6,717 bases of DNA from Pelagihabitans sp037969055 (GTDB lineage: Bacteria > Bacteroidota > Bacteroidia > Flavobacteriales > Flavobacteriaceae): positions 1-6,717 of the forward strand of contig JBBKWR010000129.1 of assembly GCA_037969055.1 (NCBI GenBank). The letters run 5' to 3'. Made by a program: the position numbers and the translations under genes. Positions 1-5,676 of this stretch are shown here, in pieces; position 1 is the first letter of the stretch; each line of letters opens with the position of its first letter. Below the pieces are notes generated by a model that was not told the DNA's origin, made no database searches, and worked only from the letters and a program-made list of their open reading frames with translations.

Positions 1-590
1 CCCAAATGCTGATGGGTAAAAGGTTTGTACCAGCTAACGTTGTTGTTGCGCCAACTAAAGTGACTTGTTTCGGACGGAGCCACACCCGCTCCGGTACTTC
101 CCGTGACCGCATTTACATGGACTTCTTTTCCTAATAATCCTTGTTTCGCCAAGGGTAGTAGGGCCAATTGGATCGTGGTGGCAAAACAACCTGGATTGGC
201 AATGTATTTTGATTTTTCAATGGCACGCTTGTTCAATTCTGGTAATCCGTACACAAATTTTTTACCTTCTAAAACAGCGCTGGCCCGTAGTCTAAAATCA
301 TTACTCAAATCGATTATCCTTGTATTGTCCGAAAAATGATGCTCCTTTAAAAATGCGGTGGAATTTCCATGTCCCAGGCACAGAAACACTACATCAACAT
401 TCAAATTTAATTTGTTGGTGAACATCATTTCAGTTAGGCCCAATAGGTCTGGGTGGGCTGATGTAATCTTTTTGCCCGAACGGGTGGTACTGAATACAAA
501 ATCGATCTCCGTTTCAACATGTTGGTTTAGGATCCGGATGAGTTCCCCACCGGTATAACCAGAACCCCCTATAATACCTACCTTAATCAT
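1..590 (-). CDS. argC: N-acetyl-gamma-glutamyl-phosphate reductase (ArgC), N-terminal 196 codons, cut by window edge
   Basis: ArgC reduces N-acyl-glutamyl 5-phosphate to N-acyl-glutamate 5-semialdehyde with NADPH, the third step of arginine synthesis in the cytoplasm. The reading frame starts at ATG 590-588 and stays open to position 1. Family proteins are usually about 320-345 residues, so roughly the last 40% lies outside. Visible features are the N-terminal Rossmann dinucleotide-binding loop GGSGYTGGEL (residues 8-17), the segment VFLCLGHGNS around residues 68-77, IIDLSNDFR (about 92-100), and the active-site motif NPGCFATT with the catalytic Cys at residue 135. A GSTGAG segment follows near residues 148-153. 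The start overlaps the end of argG by 8 bases, so the two genes are very probably translated together. No intact Shine-Dalgarno precedes it, as is usual in Bacteroidota. In this phylum the acyl group may be succinyl rather than acetyl, which this fragment cannot settle. Confidence 0.95.
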   Translation of the reverse strand, partial: MIKVGIIGGSGYTGGELIRILNQHVETEIDFVFSTTRSGKKITSAHPDLLGLTEMMFTNKLNLNVDVVFLCLGHGNSTAFLKEHHFSDNTRIIDLSNDFRLRASAVLEGKKFVYGLPELNKRAIEKSKYIANPGCFATTIQLALLPLAKQGLLGKEVHVNAVTGSTGAGVAPSETSHFSWRNNNVSWYKPFTHQHL

Positions 591-1773
591 TTTTTTGGTT
601 TACGTATTTGTGAATTTTTCCTGGGTTCGATAGGATTTTAATGAAGCCTTTGGCGTCCTCTGCTGTCCAACCCTTGTTCATTTCGCCATAACTGCCAAAA
701 TAGGCGTTCATTAAATCGTGTGGGGAAGCTATGCCGTTAAGTTCAAATCGATAGGGATGTAGGCTCACGAATACATCTCCCGATACGTTCTTCTGGGTAT
801 CGGTAAGGAAAGCCTCTATATTTCGCATTACTTCATCGAGATAATTGCCTTCATGCAGCAACATTCCATAAAAATTGCCCAGTTGTTCTTTTTGGTATTG
901 CTGCCATTTTCCCAAGGCATGCTTTTCCAACAGGTGGTGCGCTTTGATGATAATCAGGGATGCAGGCGCCTCAAAACCCACACGCCCTTTGATACCAATG
1001 ATGGTATCCCCTACATGGATGTCTCTCCCGATCGCATATTTAGAGGCCATGGCCTCTAATCGAACGATGTTGTTCACCGGTGTATCTATCTTTCCATCAA
1101 TGGCGACCAACTCACCTCTTTGGAAGGTCAGTTTAACCTCTTTAGAAGACTTTTCACTCAATTGGCTGGGAAAGGCACTTTCTGGAAGCGGTTGCTGCGA
1201 GGTCAATGTTTCCGCTCCGCCCACCGATGTGCCCCAAAGCCCTCTATTGATAGAGTACTTGGCCTTTTCCCAGGGATAGTCCACCCCATTCTTTTTCAAG
1301 TATTCAATTTCGGCCTCCCTTGCCAGTTTATTGTCCCTGATCGGTGTAATTATCTCAATTTCAGGGGCAAGGATCTGAAAAATCATATCGAAGCGTACTT
1401 GGTCATTGCCCGCCCCTGTACTGCCGTGTGCTATGTACTTAGCGCCGATTTTTTTGGCATGTGCGACAATTTCCAATGCCTGCACAATGCGTTCCGCACT
1501 AACGCTCAATGGGTAGGTATTGTTTTTTAAAATGTTCCCAAAGATTAAGTACTTGACCACTTTTTCATAAAAGGACTGTACCGCATCGATCGAAGTGTAG
1601 GTACTTGCACCCAATTTTATAGCCTTTTCCCTGATATTGGCGATTTCCTCCTTGGAAAATCCTCCGGTATTAACGCTTACCGCATGTACCTCAAATCCTT
1701 TTTCTTGGGAGAGATATTTGGCACAGTACGAGGTGTCGAGGCCCCCACTATAAGCTAAAACTAATTTCTTCAT
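583..1773 (-). CDS. argG: Argininosuccinate synthase (ArgG)
   Basis: ArgG joins citrulline and aspartate, using ATP, to form argininosuccinate, the penultimate step of arginine synthesis, in the cytoplasm. The 396-residue length fits the family (about 395-450). The N-terminal ATP-pyrophosphatase loop reads AYSGGLDTS (residues 7-15). The substrate-binding stretch HGSTGAGNDQVRF is at 116-128, with Ala where many family members have Lys. GLWGTSVGGAETL is at 178-190, and the C-terminal domain has GRVGFEAPAS (263-272) and HEGNYLDEVMRNIE (307-320). The start is ATG 1773-1771, which overlaps the GNAT stop in an ATGA arrangement. The TAA stop lies inside the first codons of argC. Tight packing indicates one polycistronic message GNAT-argG-argC. 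The sequence departs from the E. coli-type enzyme and looks like the Bacteroidota form. I see no missing catalytic motif. Confidence 0.97.
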   Translation of the reverse strand: MKKLVLAYSGGLDTSYCAKYLSQEKGFEVHAVSVNTGGFSKEEIANIREKAIKLGASTYTSIDAVQSFYEKVVKYLIFGNILKNNTYPLSVSAERIVQALEIVAHAKKIGAKYIAHGSTGAGNDQVRFDMIFQILAPEIEIITPIRDNKLAREAEIEYLKKNGVDYPWEKAKYSINRGLWGTSVGGAETLTSQQPLPESAFPSQLSEKSSKEVKLTFQRGELVAIDGKIDTPVNNIVRLEAMASKYAIGRDIHVGDTIIGIKGRVGFEAPASLIIIKAHHLLEKHALGKWQQYQKEQLGNFYGMLLHEGNYLDEVMRNIEAFLTDTQKNVSGDVFVSLHPYRFELNGIASPHDLMNAYFGSYGEMNKGWTAEDAKGFIKILSNPGKIHKYVNQKND

Positions 1774-2390
1774 TTGTCCTTCTTTTTGAGGAATAAGGTT
1801 TCTTTGATACTTTTCAACCGGTTGAATGCTTTGGTGTTAAACTTTTCCTTTGGTATTTCTTTGGCCTGCGCCACAGGGTCGTACAACATGCCAGTACAGA
1901 GGCACATTTTTCGCTCTGTACGGGTAAGGATATCAAAATTTTTGCAAGTTTGGCAGCCCTTCCAAAATTCAGGATCATCAGTAAGTTCAGAAAAAGTGGT
2001 GGGTTTGTAGCCAAGTTCATAATTTATTTTCATTACCGCCAAACCGGTAGTAATACCGAAAATTTTGGCAGTAGGAAATTTTTTTCTGGACAAATCGAAA
2101 ATGAACCTTTTAATTTCTTTCGCAAGGCCCCTTTCCCTGTAATCCGGATGCACAATGAGCCCCGAATTGGCCACATATTTGTCATGTCCCCAGACCTCGA
2201 TATAGCAAAAACCTGCAAAAATATCACCGTCCAATGCGATTACCGCATTGCCATTCTGTAATTTTTTTTGAATGTATTCAGGGGTTCGCTTCGCAATACC
2301 CGTGCCCCGCACTTTGGCAGATTCTTCAATGGTGTCGCAGATGATCTGCGCATATTTGAAATGCGATTCGTTAGCAATTACAATATTCAC
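1770..2390 (-). CDS. GNAT-family N-acyltransferase, candidate glutamate N-acyltransferase of the arginine operon
   Basis: This is a 206-residue acyl-CoA-dependent transferase of the GNAT fold. The acyl-CoA pyrophosphate loop is seen in HPDYRERGLAKEI (residues 81-93, the RxxGxA signature at 85-90), preceded by the beta-4 strand SGLIV (76-80). After the core comes a cysteine cluster, C146-x2-C149-x13-C163-x-C165, which could bind zinc or respond to redox state. The tail is lysine-rich. The start is GTG at 2390-2388: an in-frame TAA lies 18 bases upstream and the next Met is residue 120, inside the fold, so no ATG start is possible. The gene is first in the operon and overlaps argG by 4 bases. 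Known context: many Bacteroidota lack a classical ArgA or ArgJ and have a GNAT gene in this position. From that I infer N-acetyl- or N-succinylglutamate synthesis. The acyl donor cannot be read from the sequence. The GNAT assignment is firm and the substrate is tentative. Confidence 0.85.
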   Translation of the reverse strand: MNIVIANESHFKYAQIICDTIEESAKVRGTGIAKRTPEYIQKKLQNGNAVIALDGDIFAGFCYIEVWGHDKYVANSGLIVHPDYRERGLAKEIKRFIFDLSRKKFPTAKIFGITTGLAVMKINYELGYKPTTFSELTDDPEFWKGCQTCKNFDILTRTERKMCLCTGMLYDPVAQAKEIPKEKFNTKAFNRLKSIKETLFLKKKDK

Positions 2391-2436
2391 CGAATGTTGC
2401 TTTTTAGATTAAAAATGAAATAAAGTTTCGTGGAGG

Positions 2437-2458
2437 GGAAATGGACACACCTATTTCC
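2437..2458 (-). promoter_or_regulatory. Leader hairpin upstream of the GNAT start
   Basis: On the transcript strand GGAAAT at the 5' side pairs with ATTTCC at the 3' side. After one bulged A, an inner GG/CC pair extends the stem to 8 base pairs around a TGTGT loop. It ends 46 bases before the GTG start of the GNAT gene and is followed by CCTCC rather than a T-run, so it is not a standard terminator. Its 5' arm has a second possible partner at 2422-2415, which would give mutually exclusive folds. The pairing is seen by eye only; no folding energy was calculated. Confidence 0.4.
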
Positions 2459-2470
2459 ATAATTGATAAG

Positions 2471-2484
2471 CACCCTTACGGGCG
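2471..2484 (-). promoter_or_regulatory. GUAA-tetraloop hairpin over the end of the leader ORF
   Basis: The transcript reads CGCCC-GTAA-GGGTG, giving five pairs (one of them G-U) closed by a GNRA-type tetraloop. It covers the last Arg codon, the Pro codon and the stop codon of the 27-codon leader ORF. The stop itself lies in the loop. A ribosome paused on the two adjacent Arg codons would prevent this stem from forming, which is the kind of coupling used by leader-peptide attenuators. That coupling is an inference. Confidence 0.4.
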
Positions 2485-2559
2485 ACGAAAAATTGGAGTA
2501 AAAGAACGTGCTGGGGCAAATGCCCAGTGTGAGGTCGAAATATGTAGTTCTTTGTCCAT
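2476..2559 (-). CDS. Candidate 27-residue arginine leader peptide
   Basis: The ORF opens with ATG 2559-2557 and ends with TAA 2478-2476. It has Arg at positions 18, 25 and 26, and its last five residues are F-R-R-P preceded by Ile. Two adjacent Arg codons (CGT CGC) just before the stop, upstream of an arginine biosynthesis operon, are what a translational sensor of arginyl-tRNA would show. The ATG lies only 7 bases after the TAnnTTTG element, so translation would be leaderless or nearly so. No Shine-Dalgarno is possible in that arrangement. The codons are few and chance remains a real alternative: three Arg in 27 is only modestly above expectation. I recognise no family. The position, Arg placement and hairpin overlap support it, and conservation would decide. 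Confidence 0.35.
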   Translation of the reverse strand: MDKELHISTSHWAFAPARSFTPIFRRP

Positions 2560-2566
2560 TAGGGGG

Positions 2567-2574
2567 CAAATGTA
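2567..2574 (-). promoter_or_regulatory. Putative -7 element (TACATTTG) of the arginine operon
   Basis: TACATTTG on the minus strand matches the Bacteroidota -7 consensus TAnnTTTG exactly. It starts 11 bases past the mannosyltransferase stop codon. I found no convincing TTG -33 partner at the usual spacing of about 19-23 bases. The upstream DNA there is the end of the preceding coding region. Transcription would begin at or just before the leader ORF ATG. Confidence 0.4.
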
Positions 2575-2584
2575 CAAATTAAAC

Positions 2585-3967
2585 CTAAACGTGGGCATTT
2601 GAACGCCAATTTTTGAGGAATAGCAATTTTTTTCCTTTCAGCTTAAAGATTTCATAAACCATAAAGCCATACACCGCAATATATTCAATGGTGATCAGCC
2701 CTAAATGTTCCTTTATGGGAATTTGTGAATACGCGAAATAACTAAGAATAACCACTGCCGACCAAACGATGGCATAGCGGAAAGTCGTAAAAATAGAAAG
2801 CAATACCACAAAAACCAGGTACCATGGGTGCACGGTTGCCGAAAGGAAATAATATAGGGTGAGGATCCATAACATCGATGTAATTAATGTCGCAAGCTTC
2901 TGGTTTTTGGGGATAATTGTAAATAGGATAACCACGACAATAATGATATAGGGTGTAATACTACCAAAACTTTTGATCAATTCCCAAGGCTTGGCATCGA
3001 ACTGAAGTGCAATTTGTTTAATTCCATTATAAAGTCCGGCATTAAATTCAAAGTTGGAGAACCATAGTCCGATTGTTTGTGAATAATTGTCCACCATGGT
3101 GGGGGTATAAAAAGGCAGTAGTATGATGAGCAAAGTGACCGCAACGATTAAATAGAACAGCAAACATTTTTTAAATCCAAAATGTTTTAAGAACAAGGGC
3201 ATAAACAGCAAGGGTACCAGTTTAAGGGAAATTGAGAGGGCAAAAATCACGCCGCCGAACACCCATCTATTCATGGACAAAAGATACAGGGCCCAAACAA
3301 AAAAGAAAAGCATGACCCCTTCAAAATGTAAATTTCCAGTTAACTCGATGATCACCAAGGGATTTAGAAAATACAAAAAAATGAGGTGTGGCGAGCGATT
3401 CAGATTACGCAAGAGTTTTCTTCCGAAATACAGGATACCGACATCGGCAAAAAGTATGACGATGCGAAAGGCCGTAATGCTACCAAGAATGCCCTTACCG
3501 CCGAAAAGAACCGCCAGCGCAAAAAAGATCTGGTTGAGTGGGGGATAGGTGCTAAAATGCCTTGCGCTCAAACTCCCCATCCCGTCATATAACTGTTGGG
3601 CATTCGCAATAGCCAGATCTTGTTGACCAATCAAATTGTCGGGCACTTCTAAATAAGGATTGATCAATTGGCTTACCAATTCCCCATCCCAGATAAAGCG
3701 GAAATAATCTTGACTCAGATTCGGTTCCGACATCATGAAAACCAGTCTAAACAAAATTCCAATAACGACTAAAAACTTAAGGTTCCACTTTTCGAATTGG
3801 ATCAACTTAAAGTATAGAAAAAAAAGCGCCGCGTAAAGGGTCAACAATTTCACAAAATCAGCACGCACCAAATGATGGGCGAAGGTGTAATATAATAGAA
3901 CACTTAGGAAAGACAAGAGCAGTGAAATCCTATGCAGATTCCAATAAGTGCTTAGTTGGCTTGGCAT
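2585..3967 (-). CDS. GT-C-fold membrane glycosyltransferase, GT87/mannosyltransferase-like
   Basis: This is a 460-residue polytopic inner-membrane protein with about ten or more hydrophobic segments across its length. It carries motifs typical of GT-C enzymes that use polyprenyl-phosphate sugars. With the first ATG as residue 1, these are the first-loop acidic site SQDYFRFIWDGEL (about 85-97, key D87 and WDG 93-95), NPY at 103-105, YPPLNQ at 141-146, ELTGN at 208-212, LKLVP at 248-252 and HPWY at 380-383. The frame is open eight codons further upstream to a TTG at 3991. I chose ATG 3967-3965 because TTG starts are rare and the extra residues (rich in Pro, Lys and Arg) add no domain. Its likely role is transfer of a hexose, perhaps mannose, to a lipid-linked glycan or a protein on the periplasmic side. 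The upstream DPM1-like enzyme could supply the donor. The acceptor and sugar are unknown. Confidence 0.8.
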   Translation of the reverse strand: MPSQLSTYWNLHRISLLLSFLSVLLYYTFAHHLVRADFVKLLTLYAALFFLYFKLIQFEKWNLKFLVVIGILFRLVFMMSEPNLSQDYFRFIWDGELVSQLINPYLEVPDNLIGQQDLAIANAQQLYDGMGSLSARHFSTYPPLNQIFFALAVLFGGKGILGSITAFRIVILFADVGILYFGRKLLRNLNRSPHLIFLYFLNPLVIIELTGNLHFEGVMLFFFVWALYLLSMNRWVFGGVIFALSISLKLVPLLFMPLFLKHFGFKKCLLFYLIVAVTLLIILLPFYTPTMVDNYSQTIGLWFSNFEFNAGLYNGIKQIALQFDAKPWELIKSFGSITPYIIIVVVILFTIIPKNQKLATLITSMLWILTLYYFLSATVHPWYLVFVVLLSIFTTFRYAIVWSAVVILSYFAYSQIPIKEHLGLITIEYIAVYGFMVYEIFKLKGKKLLFLKNWRSNAHV

Positions 3968-4190
3968 TTGTGGTCGGGGTTTTAATGCCAACTAATTTAA
4001 GGTTTTTAGAGGAGATATTTGATTAGTATTAATATATGGACTTTGGCTATCAGAAATCGGAATAATTCCATCAACCAAATAAAAGTGTGGTAAGTAAATG
4101 GAGGATTAAAAGCGTTTTAAATTCACTGAACATTCAAATAGATTACACTCATAATCAGTGCGTTGCAGGAATCGTCTTTTAAAGCTTTAT
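3968..4190. other. Intergenic gap between the two membrane glycosyltransferase genes
   Basis: This is 223 bp of AT-rich DNA between the CslA-like gene stop and the mannosyltransferase ATG. It contains a short AAAGCTTT palindrome just after the upstream stop. There is no stem followed by a T-run that I would call a terminator, and no exact TAnnTTTG element on the minus strand. The closest is TTTATTTG with one mismatch, around 4085-4078. Small ORFs here are under 25 codons with no supporting signal. Whether the mannosyltransferase is cotranscribed with the two family 2 enzymes is therefore open. Confidence 0.5.
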
Positions 4191-5675
4191 CTAAGCCCTT
4201 GCAGTGAGTGATTTAAAGAATACGAATCCAAATCCTAAGAATAACATAAAGTGAAATGGAAACAATCCGAAATCGTTCAGGGGAATGGCACTGTACATTC
4301 CAAATAGGAAATAGACCATCAGGGCCGCCTCCAATATCATGTTGGGCGATAATTTCTTGGTCAGATATTTGTTCCCTTTCCAACTATCCGTTAAACTATT
4401 AAGATTGAATTTTGGGGTACGCACAAATTCACTACGCTTGCCCATATGGCCTTCCAAAACGGCAATTGAATTGTGCAAGGAGAAACCCAAAGCAACCGAA
4501 AAGAAGGTAAAGAACAGTTTTATATAATCTACGAACTTCTCGAATCCACTGCCTTGGATACTCTTAAAGGTGAACCAATAACAGATGAAAAGAATGATGG
4601 TACTAACGATGAAAAAACTTGTCAACTCGAAGACCCAGGCCAATTCTGGGTAAATACTTTTTATATATAACATTGGAATGCTCAACAACGCCACAGTGAA
4701 CACACAAAGGAACATGCTGCTGTTCAAGAGGTGCATGACGCCATGGAATTTGGTCTTAAAGGATATATTTTTGGCACTGACCACGCTCCAAACCGATTTT
4801 CTAAAGTTTTCTGCCCCCCCTTTGTTCCATCTGAATTGTTGTGAACGGGCGGCACTAATTACCACGGGAAGTTCTGCCGGGGTCTCGACATCTTCCAAAT
4901 ACTTAAATTTCCAATTCTTCAATTGCGCGCGATAGCTCAAGTCGAGATCCTCGGTCAGGGTGTCACCTTCCCAATTTCCAGCATCAAGAATACATTCCTT
5001 GCGCCAAATACCAGCGGTACCGTTAAAGTTGATAAAGTGCCCTTTGGCATTCCTTCCCACTTGTTCCAATGTAAAATGCGCATCCAAAGCGAAAGCCTGT
5101 ATCCTTGTCAATACGGAATAGTCACGGTTAATATGTCCCCAACGCGTCTGTACTACCCCGATTTCAGGATCTTTAAAATAAATAACCGTTTTCTTTAACC
5201 AATCTGGGTCTGGTAAAAAATCAGCATCGAATATAGCCACAAATTCCCCTTTTGCGGTTTCGAGGCCTTCTTTCAAAGCACCAGCTTTATATCCTTGTCT
5301 GTTCGTGCGACGAATGTGTTGAATGTCCAAACCTGTTTCCTGCAATTGTTCGATCCATTTGGCAGTATCGACCACCGAGTCGTCTGTGGAATCATCCAAG
5401 ACCTGGATCTCTAGCTTGCTTTTGGGGTATTCTATTTTGGCGATGTTCTCCAAAAGGCGTTCCATGACATATTCCTCATTATAAACGGGAAGCTGTATGG
5501 TGACTATGGGAATCTCCCTGGGATCCATTAGGTTGAATTTTGGGGAAGTCTGTATCTGACGTTTGTAGCCCAAATAGTTGACCAATAGGTTTAATTGGGC
5601 CAAACTGTAAAAGAAAATCAACATCAAAGAAAGACTGTAGATGGCGATAATGATGTATGTAATTGTAAGTCCCAT
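4191..5675 (-). CDS. Processive family 2 glycosyltransferase, cellulose synthase-like (CslA type)
   Basis: This is a 494-residue inner-membrane enzyme of glycosyltransferase family 2. An N-terminal membrane segment (about 5-33) precedes a cytoplasmic GT-A domain. That domain has QLPVYNE (61-67), VLDDSTDD (92-99, first catalytic Asp pair), GYKAGALKEGLE (128-139), FDADF (149-153, the metal-binding DxD), FNGTAGIWR (217-225), TEDLDLSYR (241-249, with the TED general base) and QQFRW (279-283, the processivity motif). Four or five membrane segments follow (about 310-338, 350-370, 383-400, 445-465 and 470-490). The wording of the motifs is closer to plant CslA/CslC and their bacterial relatives than to BcsA, and there is no PilZ domain. 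It should polymerise a nucleotide-sugar into a beta-linked glycan, glucan or mannan type, or add a single sugar to a lipid. The start is ATG 5675-5673, one base after the stop of the DPM1-like gene. A run of seven G lies in codons 285-288. Confidence 0.9.
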   Translation of the reverse strand: MGLTITYIIIAIYSLSLMLIFFYSLAQLNLLVNYLGYKRQIQTSPKFNLMDPREIPIVTIQLPVYNEEYVMERLLENIAKIEYPKSKLEIQVLDDSTDDSVVDTAKWIEQLQETGLDIQHIRRTNRQGYKAGALKEGLETAKGEFVAIFDADFLPDPDWLKKTVIYFKDPEIGVVQTRWGHINRDYSVLTRIQAFALDAHFTLEQVGRNAKGHFINFNGTAGIWRKECILDAGNWEGDTLTEDLDLSYRAQLKNWKFKYLEDVETPAELPVVISAARSQQFRWNKGGAENFRKSVWSVVSAKNISFKTKFHGVMHLLNSSMFLCVFTVALLSIPMLYIKSIYPELAWVFELTSFFIVSTIILFICYWFTFKSIQGSGFEKFVDYIKLFFTFFSVALGFSLHNSIAVLEGHMGKRSEFVRTPKFNLNSLTDSWKGNKYLTKKLSPNMILEAALMVYFLFGMYSAIPLNDFGLFPFHFMLFLGFGFVFFKSLTARA

Positions 5676-5676
5676 A

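Larger units (their letters stand above)
2391..2584 (-). promoter_or_regulatory. Leader region of the arginine operon
   Basis: This is the whole non-coding interval between the mannosyltransferase stop and the GNAT start. In transcription order it holds a TAnnTTTG element (2574-2567), a 27-codon ORF (2559-2476), a hairpin at the end of that ORF (2484-2471), and a longer hairpin (2458-2437). A 5'-ATGGAAATA arm (2460-2452) can pair either within that hairpin or with TATTTCAT (2422-2415). No strong Shine-Dalgarno precedes the GTG start; the nearest purine run is AAAAAG about ten bases upstream. No long T-run directly follows either hairpin, so a classical intrinsic terminator is not visible. The promoter is close to the end of the preceding gene, so read-through from upstream remains possible. 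Confidence 0.5.

Noticed and set aside
875..1530. Plus-strand frames of about 130 codons opposite argG
   Set aside because: They are antisense shadows of a strongly supported argG coding region, with no recognisable domain.
2437..2458. Leader hairpin as a simple intrinsic terminator
   Set aside because: The stem is followed by CCTCCACG; the nearest T-rich stretch starts roughly 15-20 bases later, too far for a standard terminator.
2387..2569. A 60-codon minus-strand frame with a TTG start overlapping the GNAT start
   Set aside because: It has no ATG, no recognisable domain and no ribosome site. A different frame in the same stretch has an ATG with better-placed signals.
3968..3991. Eight-codon N-terminal extension of the mannosyltransferase to a TTG start
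   Set aside because: TTG starts are rare, the extension adds no domain, and an ATG at 3967 lies shortly before the first hydrophobic segment.
4006..4071. A 21-codon hydrophobic minus-strand ORF between the two membrane glycosyltransferase genes
   Set aside because: AT-rich DNA gives such Leu/Ile-rich peptides by chance, and it has no ribosome site or overlap with a gene.
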